A DNA stretch of 56,917 bases from an uncultured Lentisphaeria bacterium (lineage in GTDB: Bacteria; Verrucomicrobiota; Lentisphaeria; Victivallales; UBA1829). This document shows positions 32,576-41,123 of the stretch, in pieces. Within the stretch, counting starts at the first letter, position 1; every line of letters starts with the position of its first letter. Location of the stretch: NCBI GenBank assembly GCA_949282305.1, contig CASDPB010000085.1, forward strand, positions 1 through 56,917, written 5' to 3'. The position numbers and the translations under genes are program-made. The notes beneath the pieces are model-generated. The model saw nothing but the letters and a program-made list of their open reading frames with translations. It was not told the origin of the DNA and did not search any database.

Positions 32576-34498
32576 ATGTTGACTGTGAAGCGCACCGCCG
32601 GAATTCTGGGGGTGTCCGAGGCTACAGTCCGAAACTGGATCCGGTGCGGGAGAATCGCGCCGACGGCCCGGAACCCCGTGGTGCTGTCCCGCGTGGATGT
32701 CCTGGCATTAAAGAAAGATATTCGCAACCATGTCGTTGACAGACTGCAGAAATGCGCGAACAAGAGCAACTCCCGTTCCTTTCATACGCCGCGTCACAGC
32801 GATTTCCCGGCGGGGATCGTGAAACTGCGCAGAGCGGCTTCCGGGAAAAAATGCGGCGTTGCCTCCATTCTGTTTGCCGCGGTGCTGGATCAGCTCTGCA
32901 AGCGGGGGGAAGTGCTGACGGAGGATTCCGGAGTTTTTCTGCCGGAGAACACCGTCTGGAACCGGGACTGCGTCAGGGATGAAATGTTGAAATGGCATGC
33001 GGAACTGGTTCCGTCGGAAGTGAATGAAGTCTATCCGCTGGTGACGGAGGTGTTCCGCGGTCTGATCTCCGATTCTCTGTGCGGCAATCTTTACCAGGCG
33101 CTTTCCCGCGACGGCGCCAGATATTCCAAAGGGTCTTACTATACGCCGGAAGCCCTGATCGCCGATTCCCTCAGAACCGCGGAAGGGGGGAAGGTGAGAC
33201 ATTTTCTGGATCCCTGCTGCGGAACGGGAAACTATCTGTGCGCGGCGGCGGAGATTCTGAATCTGCCGCCGGAGGCATTGTATGGCGTGGATACGGACGG
33301 GACCGCGTTGCATGTTGCGAGAATCAGCCTGATGCTGAAATTTCCCCGGCTTGAATTTACGCCGCATCTTTACTGCGCTGATGCGCTATGCGAGTTCGCC
33401 ACCGGGGCGAGGAACTGCCGGACAAACCGTTTTCTTGGATTTTTTGATTTCATTGCGACGAATCCTCCGTGGGGGACAGTGAAAAAAAGTGCCTGCACGC
33501 AGGATATATTCAGGGAAATCCATTCCGGAGAGGCATTTTCCCTTTTTATCGTCAAAGCGCTTTCCCTGCTGAAGGAAGGCGGACTGCTTTCCGTGATTCT
33601 GCCGGAATCCGTTCTGAACATCAGGGCTCATGCGGATATCCGCCGGATTCTGACGGCGCATCATACGCTCCGCCGGATCAAACTCCTCGGACGGAAATTT
33701 TCCGGCGTGTTCACGAATTCCGTGCGCCTGGATGTGGTGAAAGCTGTCCCGGCGGCGGATGCCGCCTTTGCTTTGGAGTCGGATGCGGAAGTCCGCCGGG
33801 TGCGGTGTGCGGACGTCCTTTCCCGCAGGGACTGCGCCTATCCTGTGAATATGACCGCACTGGATTCGGAGTTGCTGAAACGGATTTTCGCCCTGCCTCA
33901 TATTACCCTGAAAGGACATGCGAAATGGGCGCTGGGCATCGTGACCGGCGACAACCGCAGATTTGTTTCCGGAACTCCGCAGCCGGGGTATGAGGAGGTG
34001 TTCAAGGGAGGCGACGTCAACCCGTTTTTCTTTTCGGAACCCCGCTGGTTCATTAAAGTGCCGTTTGATTCCTTCCAGCAGGTTGCGCCCCTGCATCTCT
34101 ACACCGCGCCGGAGAAACTGGTCTACCGTTTTATTTCCAACCGTCTGATTTTCGCGTATGACGACAGACGCCGCTGGATTCTGAACAGTGCGAATATCCT
34201 GATCCCGGAACTGCCTTCCTGGTCCATGAAACTGGTTCTGGCTTTTCTGAATTCAACGGTGTTTCAATATATCTTCATGAAAAAATATGCGACGCACAAG
34301 GTGCTGCGCAGGGATCTGGAGGAGCTGCCGTTTCCCCTGCTGCCTGCCGGGAAGGCCGCGGAACTGGCGCAGATGGCGGAATCCGTCGTGAAGAAGGAAC
34401 TGAATTTCTGCGAACTGGATCAGATCATCTGCGAGCAGTTCCGCTTGACACCGGAGGAAATCGCGGGCATCCGCATTGAAACCGGGAGGAAATGCTGA
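32576..34498 (+). CDS. HTH-domain N6-adenine DNA methyltransferase (orphan)
   Basis: A 640-residue protein. Residues 1-50 form an excisionase/MerR-like HTH (TVKRTAGILGVSEATVRNWIRCGRI). A linker follows, then a gamma-class adenine methyltransferase: SYYTPEALIADSL, SAM motif I DPCCGTGNY (212-220) and catalytic NPPW (296-299). The C-terminal half looks like a TaqI/Eco57I-type target recognition domain (ILIPELPSWSMKLVLAFLNST). In type IIG enzymes a nuclease would sit at the N-terminus; here it is replaced by the HTH and no restriction gene is adjacent. The start at 32576 follows AAAGAGGA; ATG 32540 has too short a spacing. A regulatory methylase is possible. Confidence 0.85.
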   Translation: MLTVKRTAGILGVSEATVRNWIRCGRIAPTARNPVVLSRVDVLALKKDIRNHVVDRLQKCANKSNSRSFHTPRHSDFPAGIVKLRRAASGKKCGVASILFAAVLDQLCKRGEVLTEDSGVFLPENTVWNRDCVRDEMLKWHAELVPSEVNEVYPLVTEVFRGLISDSLCGNLYQALSRDGARYSKGSYYTPEALIADSLRTAEGGKVRHFLDPCCGTGNYLCAAAEILNLPPEALYGVDTDGTALHVARISLMLKFPRLEFTPHLYCADALCEFATGARNCRTNRFLGFFDFIATNPPWGTVKKSACTQDIFREIHSGEAFSLFIVKALSLLKEGGLLSVILPESVLNIRAHADIRRILTAHHTLRRIKLLGRKFSGVFTNSVRLDVVKAVPAADAAFALESDAEVRRVRCADVLSRRDCAYPVNMTALDSELLKRIFALPHITLKGHAKWALGIVTGDNRRFVSGTPQPGYEEVFKGGDVNPFFFSEPRWFIKVPFDSFQQVAPLHLYTAPEKLVYRFISNRLIFAYDDRRRWILNSANILIPELPSWSMKLVLAFLNSTVFQYIFMKKYATHKVLRRDLEELPFPLLPAGKAAELAQMAESVVKKELNFCELDQIICEQFRLTPEEIAGIRIETGRKC

Positions 34499-34499
34499 A

Positions 34500-35240
34500 T
34501 CAGCGGCGGCGCACCCGCCGGATCAGATATTGAATGCGCTCATTGAGCTTTGCGTCCAGCAGATCCGTTCCGGTTTTCTCCCTGTAACATGCGGTGACTT
34601 GTTTGGTGAATCCGTCCAATGCCGATTCGGAAAGCGGTTCTCCCCTGCTGTTGAATTCTCTGGCATAGGATGAAATCAGGCGCGCAATCTCCTGCCTCCG
34701 CAGACTTTTGGAGATTCCTTTCGGAAAGATTCTTGCGGAATCGAGGTCAATGAATCCGTATTTCCCGTTCAGAAAATAGATGTTGCGGAGATTGACGTCT
34801 CCATGATAAATGCCCGCGTTGTGCATTTCCGCCAGAACGGGAACCGCGCCGGAGGTCAGTTCGGGCTGTTTGTCCAGGAATACCGCATTTTCGGGAAGAG
34901 CCTCGGTAATCAGGTAGTAGCGGGATGCGAGAAACACCGTCGGCGTGGCAATTTCCGCCTGCCGGAGCCGGATGGCGGCCGCGAGGCATTCGTAAGACCG
35001 CGGCAGCTGCAGGGAGCGTTTGAGCGTGCGCCAGAGTCCGCGGCAGTTGTAGCGTTTGAGGAAGAGTCCGTGCGCGGTACCGGTTGTTGTCGTATTGGAA
35101 TCCTTGATGATGGCGCATTTGGAGAGTTCAAACGCCGGATCGGCGGTAAATCCCCGCAGGACAAAGCGTCCTTTGCCGAACAGATAATCTCCTCCGGTTC
35201 TCCGGCAGTCCATCAAAGTCGTAACCAGTTCACGCAGCAT
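34500..35240 (-). CDS. WaaP/Kdo kinase-like LPS kinase (1)
   Basis: A 246-residue eukaryotic-like kinase of the lipopolysaccharide kinase group. An N-lobe Lys is in GLFLKRYN; the catalytic loop HGDVNLRN and the metal-binding Asp in FIDLDSARI are intact. It should phosphorylate a Kdo or heptose in the inner LPS core at the inner membrane. The start at 35240 follows AGGA at 7 nt. It begins a block of three such kinases plus WaaG. Its 3' end lies 1 nt from the methyltransferase gene (convergent). Confidence 0.82.
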   Translation of the reverse strand: MLRELVTTLMDCRRTGGDYLFGKGRFVLRGFTADPAFELSKCAIIKDSNTTTTGTAHGLFLKRYNCRGLWRTLKRSLQLPRSYECLAAAIRLRQAEIATPTVFLASRYYLITEALPENAVFLDKQPELTSGAVPVLAEMHNAGIYHGDVNLRNIYFLNGKYGFIDLDSARIFPKGISKSLRRQEIARLISSYAREFNSRGEPLSESALDGFTKQVTACYREKTGTDLLDAKLNERIQYLIRRVRRR

Positions 35241-35417
35241 GTTTTTTCCTGTATTCCCTTTATCAAGTTGTTCCGGAAACATAAAAATAGCATAATTTTA
35301 CCTCTTTTTCCACTATCCCATTAGAATTTTCCGGAAAGTATGTCATTAATATACGCGCGGGTCCGACTCGTTTTGTGTGTCTGTCAAGTTTTTCATTGTG
35401 TGTGGAAGGAGAATATT

Positions 35418-36194
35418 TTGGACTCCCGGCAATCTTGTTACATTACGGCTTCCGTGAATTCGGAGCCTTCGCATTTTCATTCATGGACCCGGGTGCGTGA
35501 TGATTTCCGGAAGACGTTCCAGTGGTTTCTGGAACATCCCGAATTTGAAGCGCTGAAACTTTGGAAGACTCGCAACAAATCCGTATACAAGGCGGAGTGC
35601 CCGCGGGAACTTTATCCCGGTTCCGTAGTGATTAAATCCTATTACGAACAGCGTTTTCTGCGTTATTTTCTGCGTCCGTCCCTTGCCTGCCGTGAAGCGG
35701 AGGGGTATCTTGCGGTTCAGCGGCTCGGCATTCCCACGGCGGAGGTGCTGGCATACGGGGAGCAGAGAACCGTATGGTGGCTGAGTTCCAGCTTTCTGAT
35801 TACCCGTTTCGTGGAGGAAACCCGGAACGGAACTTATTTCTGCACAGTGGATCATGGTCCCGGTTACGGAACTCCCGATATGATGATTTTCTGCCTGAAA
35901 CTTGTGGAAATGCTGGCGACGCTTCACCGGAACGGATACTGCCACGGCGGAACGCATCCGCGCAACTTTCTCTGGCATGGCGCCGGCATGGATATGAAAA
36001 TCGTCTGGATTGACCTTGCGACGGTGAAATCTTATCCTGAACCTGCCGTTTTGGCGGAGAAAGCCGCGGCAGACCTGAAAGCGTTTTTCCAGCCGATCGG
36101 GCTTTCCGCGGAGCAGAAACTGGAAGTGATCCGGAAATATGAAGCGTGCAACCCGGCTTACAGCGGCGCTTCCTTTGAGAATTCTTTTCTGTAA
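35418..36194 (+). CDS. WaaP/Kdo kinase-like protein lacking catalytic Asp (2)
   Basis: A 258-residue kinase-fold protein related to its neighbours. The N-lobe Lys (GSVVIKSYY), the helix-C Glu (CREAEGYL) and the metal Asp (IVWIDLATVK) are present. The catalytic loop reads HGGTHPRN, with Gly where HxD kinases have the catalytic Asp, so it is probably a pseudokinase or has altered chemistry. The TTG at 35418 is chosen for the GGAAGGAG before it; the ATG at 35340 lacks a ribosome site. It is divergent from kinase 1 and overlaps kinase 3 tail-to-tail by 37 nt. Confidence 0.75.
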   Translation: MDSRQSCYITASVNSEPSHFHSWTRVRDDFRKTFQWFLEHPEFEALKLWKTRNKSVYKAECPRELYPGSVVIKSYYEQRFLRYFLRPSLACREAEGYLAVQRLGIPTAEVLAYGEQRTVWWLSSSFLITRFVEETRNGTYFCTVDHGPGYGTPDMMIFCLKLVEMLATLHRNGYCHGGTHPRNFLWHGAGMDMKIVWIDLATVKSYPEPAVLAEKAAADLKAFFQPIGLSAEQKLEVIRKYEACNPAYSGASFENSFL

Positions 36195-36964
36195 AGTTTC
36201 CGCGCCGCTTTTTTTACGTCTTCATAGAATTGCCTGTTTTCTGCAAGCTCCTGCCGCAGCGGACGGTCTGCATAGGCGCGAATGAACCGCAGAATGTCGC
36301 GGGGCGTGATTCCCGTGTCCATGGAGGAAAAGAAGAGCCCCGCCACGTCTTTGACCAGATACCGGTAGGGCACCTTTGCGCGAATTTGAGCCCGGTGGAG
36401 GTCTATCACATGAAGTGCGGGATCCGGCGACGCCATCGTATCCTTTTTCAACAGAAAGTGACAGATGTAACAGTCTCTGTGATTCAGTCCGCTTCTGTGC
36501 ATCCGTCCTGTCATGGAGCCCAGTTTGCGGATCAGCGCCGCCTTGACGGGAAACGCAGGGGGATTTTTCCCCCAGTTCAGGCAGAGTTCCTCAAGACTGA
36601 CGACATTGGACAGTTCCTCTGTAATCAGGAACGACTGCAGACGAGCCGGATTCGAGCCGCGCATCCCGTATGCGCACGGGGTCATGGTGTCTACTTTCTG
36701 CTTCTTCAGGTGGAGCAGTGCCCGATATTCGTTGTCCGCTCCCAGAACCGGACGCTTGAACTGGACAAGATCTTTGAATATTTCGCGCCAGCCGCACCCG
36801 TGATGAAGTTTTGCGAAATATCCTTTTCCGTTGAGTTCAAAACGGAAGGTGTGCCGGCTTTTCACCTGGCGGAAACTTTCGCCATCCAGCCGAAATGCCT
36901 CCGCAAAGGGATCCTTTCCCGTCCAAAGTTCCTTGAAAGGGGAGTCAAGCGCTATTTCCCGCAT
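36158..36964 (-). CDS. waaP: LPS core heptose(I) kinase WaaP
   Basis: A 268-residue protein, close to E. coli WaaP in length. The diagnostic catalytic loop NHRDCYICHFLL and the metal-binding motif HVIDLHRAQIR are present, with N-lobe Lys in GYFAKLHHG and the QFKRPVLGADNEY segment. It phosphorylates HepI of the inner core in known systems, using ATP on the cytoplasmic face. Its start overlaps the waaG gene by 13 nt, so the two are translationally coupled, as WaaG and WaaP neighbours often are. Confidence 0.9.
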   Translation of the reverse strand: MREIALDSPFKELWTGKDPFAEAFRLDGESFRQVKSRHTFRFELNGKGYFAKLHHGCGWREIFKDLVQFKRPVLGADNEYRALLHLKKQKVDTMTPCAYGMRGSNPARLQSFLITEELSNVVSLEELCLNWGKNPPAFPVKAALIRKLGSMTGRMHRSGLNHRDCYICHFLLKKDTMASPDPALHVIDLHRAQIRAKVPYRYLVKDVAGLFFSSMDTGITPRDILRFIRAYADRPLRQELAENRQFYEDVKKAARKLYRKEFSKEAPL

Positions 36965-38091
36965 GGAAAGTTCTCCTCGATAAAATCGACTGCTTTCTGC
37001 GGACGGTGGTACAGGTTGAGTCCTGCCGCATAGGCGAAGGTGGCGTTTTTCATTTCATCCAGCAGGGCGGGGGAGAGCGCCAGTTCCTCCAGCATGTGAT
37101 TCAGGTCGTTTTGCGCGAATGGCTCCGGCAGAACCACGCCGCCGCTTTCCGCCGTAAAGCCGGAATAGCCGCACTGATCGGTGCAGATTGCCGGAAGTCC
37201 CGCCGCGATCGCTTCGATCAGCACACTGCCTGCCGAACGGGCACGCGCGGGACAGAGCAGAAGATCGCCGGAAAACATCAGATGCCCGATATCGTCCCTC
37301 CAGCCTGTGAACGTGGTGCGCTCCATGATTTCCAGTTCCTCCGCCATGGTCTCGAAGTGCCCGTTGGACGTATCGCTTCCCACGATCAGGAGACGGCACT
37401 GCCGGTAGAGCACGTCGGGGAGGGCGGCAAATGCCTGTAGTGTTCTGTCCACTCCCTGATCCGTGAAGTCGGAGGCGATCTGAAGCAGAAGCAACTGGTC
37501 TTTGCCGAGTTCAAATTCCCGTCTGACTTCGGCACGTATCTCTTCCACTTTTTTCCGGTCTTCCGGTCGTCTGCGGTCTTCGGAGATGCCCGGCGGCAGC
37601 AGATGAAAACGTTCTTCCGGAGTATTGTAAAGGCGGATGAATTCCTGCTTCTGCGATTCTGTCAGATAGAGAATTTTTGTCTTTGAGACGGGGGAGAACA
37701 CCTCGCGTTCCAGTTTCTGTTCGATGGTGTCATGCGGAGAAAAGAGGCGGCGCCAGAATGTCCGTCTCGGCGGAACCGCGGGAAAGGAGTCGTTTCCCGC
37801 AAAGTAAACGTCGAGCCCCCGCATCGGATTGAACCCGATTATCGCATCAAAGTCACCCTCGGCAAGCCTCTGGAATGTTTTCCGTTCAAAAGCGGCGAGT
37901 TTCGCATACCTGCCGAGACCGCAATGCCTGACGATTTCTATGTTTGCGTAGGGGATCCGCTCCCCCTGCCAGTCTCCGGCGAAAACAGTGACCTTGTGTC
38001 CGCGCGTGACACATTCGCAGACGATCTTCTCCAGATCCTGCTGAAGCCCGCCGTGCGGGAAATACCTGTATATGACAAATGCAAGGTTCAT
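36952..38091 (-). CDS. waaG: LPS core glucosyltransferase WaaG (GT4)
   Basis: A 379-residue glycosyltransferase family 4 protein, matching WaaG length. The N-terminal Rossmann half begins LAFVIYRYFPHGGLQQDLEKIV; the C-terminal half has LLQIASDFTDQGVDRTLQAF and the donor-binding region CPARARSAGSVLIEAIAAGLPAICT. It adds the first outer-core hexose to HepII. The ATG at 38091 follows GGAG at 8 nt. A promoter with TTGCTA and TATATT lies just upstream. Runs directly into waaP. Confidence 0.88.
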   Translation of the reverse strand: MNLAFVIYRYFPHGGLQQDLEKIVCECVTRGHKVTVFAGDWQGERIPYANIEIVRHCGLGRYAKLAAFERKTFQRLAEGDFDAIIGFNPMRGLDVYFAGNDSFPAVPPRRTFWRRLFSPHDTIEQKLEREVFSPVSKTKILYLTESQKQEFIRLYNTPEERFHLLPPGISEDRRRPEDRKKVEEIRAEVRREFELGKDQLLLLQIASDFTDQGVDRTLQAFAALPDVLYRQCRLLIVGSDTSNGHFETMAEELEIMERTTFTGWRDDIGHLMFSGDLLLCPARARSAGSVLIEAIAAGLPAICTDQCGYSGFTAESGGVVLPEPFAQNDLNHMLEELALSPALLDEMKNATFAYAAGLNLYHRPQKAVDFIEENFPCGK

Positions 38092-38114
38092 CCAATGCTC
38101 CGAATCATTTTTGA

Positions 38115-38142
38115 AATATACCGCATTTGCACGAATTAGCAA
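38115..38142 (-). promoter_or_regulatory. Promoter of waaG-waaP
   Basis: Minus-strand TTGCTA (38137-38142), a 16-nt spacer and TATATT (38115-38120). The start codon lies 23 nt downstream of the -10. Divergent from the AsmA-like gene. Confidence 0.5.
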
Positions 38143-38338
38143 GAAGAAACCGGGATTTTTTCCGTTGAAGTTTTTACCGTATTTCATGAGAAACAGGCAA
38201 ACGCGGCAGCGGGAGGGAAAACGGCGGCTTTTTCACGGATTTTATTTTTGCGACTTTTTCATTTTCATGCTTGAAAAACGGCAATTCAGAATTCAAATTA
38301 TAAGAATCGGATCTTACTTTACAAGGAGGGATGGTCTT

Positions 38339-41101
38339 ATGGCAATGTCGAAGAAGAAAAAAATACTGGTGATAACAGGATGTGTGCTGGGCGGACTGCT
38401 TCTCCTGCTGGTGACAGCCTATCATGTGGTATTGAGTTCAGGCATGATCTGTTCGCACTGGCTCCCGATGGCGGGGAAAATGATGAATTCCACGATTTCC
38501 GCATCCGAGGTCAAGGTGAGTCTCTTCGGCAACAGCCTTCAGGTGAAAGACTTTGTATATGCGAATCCGGACGGGGTGGAGGTCACGCTGGATTCCCTGC
38601 AGATGAAGATCGCGTTTTTCAAGGCAATTTCCAGGGATGTCCGCATCGACGGTCTGGCGCTGCAGGGATTGCGGGCGACCATCCGTCCGGTGGCGCGGAA
38701 AACGGAACTCTCTTCCGTTCCGGAATCTCTCGCTCCCGCCGCGGCTTCCGCGACCGGGGAGGCGCGGACGGCTGCAAATGAGAAAATTGCCGTTCCCCTG
38801 CTTGAGGATTTCCGGATACCGGAATCGATTCTCGGATGGAAGTCCCTGCCTTTCAGACTTGCGCTGAAGGATGTTTCGCTCCGGGATGTCAGCGTGTTTT
38901 ATGCCGATGAGGACAGAGGGATGAATTTCAGGTATTTGATTCATTCTCTTTCCTTGAACAGAGTAATTCCCGGGATGACGACGGAACTGAAGCTGGATTC
39001 TCTGCTGACAGGAACTTTGGAGAAGCAGGGGATTGAAATCCGTTCTTTGCCGCTGCGGTTTTCTCTCAATGCGCGGCTGGACAGTCTTCTTTTCCCGGAA
39101 ACGCTTGACTTTGCGGCGGATCTCAATGACGCGGAAAGACGGTCGGCGGTGTTTACATGGGCGGCTTGTCCGGAACAGCAGATTGCCCCCGGTATTGTCC
39201 ACCTCGCGGTCCGCGGTAAAAAGGTTTCGGAAAAATGGGAGCTGGAGGAACTGCTCGGCGTGCTCGGGAAATCCTCCCTGAAAGCGTCCGGCACCCTGGA
39301 GCCGCGCCTCAATCATGCCGCTTTCGCATGGACGCTGAAAGGATATCCGTCTCAGCTGCCTCAGCCTCTGCCTGCCATCATGAAAAAATCCGGTGTGGAG
39401 CTTTCCTATGTGGAGGAGAACGGGAAGATCACGTTTCTGGACGGAAAGCTCAATTATTCCGATATTGTTTCTGCAACCGGATTCAAGCTGGATGAAAAGG
39501 GTGCGGCAGTCGGAGATTTCCGCGGAACTCTGAATTATATCGCCTTTGCAAACCTGCCGGAAGGCGCTGTTGGTTTATCGAATGCGGTAATGGATGTCTC
39601 GGAAGGGGAAGACAAGCTGATTACGCTGAAAAGCACGGCGCCGCTGGTATTTTACAAAGGGAAGGAAGGATTTTTCCCGGATCCGCAGATGGCGCCGGAT
39701 CTGAAGTTTTCCCTGCGGGAAATGGCGCTGTCGAAGTTGAATATGTTTTTGAACGGGAAAAAATTCAGCAGGGGAGCGGCGGAAGTTCATGCCGCGCTGG
39801 AGACGGATCAGAATCGCAACATTCTGCTGACAGCGAGTGCGCAGGTGAAGGAGAAGCTGAAAGGCGGAAGCGCGGGGGATCTTGCCGTGAATGCCTGTCT
39901 CAACCTCAGAAACAATACGGAACCGGATACGATCCGGGTTTCCTCTGCGAATCTTGATGTTCCCGTCCTGCAGTCCATCTTCAAACTGGAAGAGGCTGAG
40001 GCAGGCGGAACGGCTCCGGCAGCTCAGGTTCCCGCGCGCAAGGCGGAACCTGCGGCGGCGAGTGCCGCTCCGGCGGATGCGCCGCGGAAATCCTCCGTGC
40101 AGTCGCCGGCCTCTTTTGCCGACAGACTTCCGCCGTTCATCAGGGAACAGAATATCAATCTGACATTGGACTTGAAAAAGATACATTATGCGGACGGCGT
40201 TGATTTTGCGTTGTCCGGCGATGTTTCGTTCCGGAATCCGGTGATAGCCGCGCAAAATCTGCTTCTGCTTGTGAACGGAACGAAATTTCCGTTGAATGCG
40301 GAAGTGAATCTTGCTACGGAACAGGCAGGTTTTGGCGGTTCTGTCGCGGCGTTGAATGCCGCGCCGCTTGTCAATTCGTTCCTGAAACAGAAAAAGAGTG
40401 CCGCCTTGACGCTGGATTCCCTGAAATTCGATGTCCGGACAAAGGGTTTTACCCCCGAATCAATCAAGAAAAGCCTGAACGGATCGTTCGTTCTGAACGC
40501 CTCCGGCATTGCTGTTCCCCTGGAACTTGATCGGTCCAGCGAGTTGATGAAAGTGATTATGATTCCGCTGAAAAGCATTCCCGCCCTGCTGGAGATGATC
40601 GACGGAGGCGAGCTTAAGAATCTTGCCGTTGAAAAGAGCCGTGGGATCAACGACGTTTTAAGCGGCGCGGAGGATCTCCGTTTCTCTTCCGCCAGTCTCG
40701 ACACCTCGTTCCGGGATGGAGTCGTCACCTTGAAGGATTTGACTTTGACCGGGGATTTGATTCTTTCGGAAACTCTGCTCGGAACCGTGAATCTTGTGAA
40801 CAATGAAATTGATCTCAGGACGAGAACCGGACTGGAACTTATCACGATACCGATGAACATCAAGGGGACGATCAGTTCACCGAAGCCGGATTATGCAAGC
40901 GCCGTTACGGATTTCCTGAAAGTCAATGCGACAGCCACGCTCCAGAAGTCCGTGGACAGGCTTCTGGACAAGGCACTGGATACCGGGCGGAAATCCGGCG
41001 GGGACGGCACCCTTCAGAAAGAAGAGAAAATTCTGGACAAGGCAATTGACAAAGGCGTCCGGAAGGGACTTGAAAGACTGAACAAGTGGCTGAATGAATA
41101 A
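38339..41101 (+). CDS. AsmA/DUF748-like envelope protein
   Basis: A 920-residue protein anchored by one N-terminal helix (KKILVITGCVLGGLLLLLVTAYHVV), with a large periplasmic beta-rich body. AsmA-type features are the early amphipathic segment (STISASEVKVSLFGNSLQVKDF), repeated beta-strand blocks and a conserved C-terminal zone (ISSPKPDYASAVTDFLKVNATATLQ). An Ala/Pro-rich linker (about residues 555-595) divides the body. AsmA-like proteins are thought to help move or balance lipids across the envelope. The start at 38339 follows AGGAGG. The neighbouring LPS-core genes fit an outer-membrane role. Confidence 0.82.
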   Translation: MAMSKKKKILVITGCVLGGLLLLLVTAYHVVLSSGMICSHWLPMAGKMMNSTISASEVKVSLFGNSLQVKDFVYANPDGVEVTLDSLQMKIAFFKAISRDVRIDGLALQGLRATIRPVARKTELSSVPESLAPAAASATGEARTAANEKIAVPLLEDFRIPESILGWKSLPFRLALKDVSLRDVSVFYADEDRGMNFRYLIHSLSLNRVIPGMTTELKLDSLLTGTLEKQGIEIRSLPLRFSLNARLDSLLFPETLDFAADLNDAERRSAVFTWAACPEQQIAPGIVHLAVRGKKVSEKWELEELLGVLGKSSLKASGTLEPRLNHAAFAWTLKGYPSQLPQPLPAIMKKSGVELSYVEENGKITFLDGKLNYSDIVSATGFKLDEKGAAVGDFRGTLNYIAFANLPEGAVGLSNAVMDVSEGEDKLITLKSTAPLVFYKGKEGFFPDPQMAPDLKFSLREMALSKLNMFLNGKKFSRGAAEVHAALETDQNRNILLTASAQVKEKLKGGSAGDLAVNACLNLRNNTEPDTIRVSSANLDVPVLQSIFKLEEAEAGGTAPAAQVPARKAEPAAASAAPADAPRKSSVQSPASFADRLPPFIREQNINLTLDLKKIHYADGVDFALSGDVSFRNPVIAAQNLLLLVNGTKFPLNAEVNLATEQAGFGGSVAALNAAPLVNSFLKQKKSAALTLDSLKFDVRTKGFTPESIKKSLNGSFVLNASGIAVPLELDRSSELMKVIMIPLKSIPALLEMIDGGELKNLAVEKSRGINDVLSGAEDLRFSSASLDTSFRDGVVTLKDLTLTGDLILSETLLGTVNLVNNEIDLRTRTGLELITIPMNIKGTISSPKPDYASAVTDFLKVNATATLQKSVDRLLDKALDTGRKSGGDGTLQKEEKILDKAIDKGVRKGLERLNKWLNE

Positions 41102-41123
41102 GCCGCTTTATTAACCATAAGGA

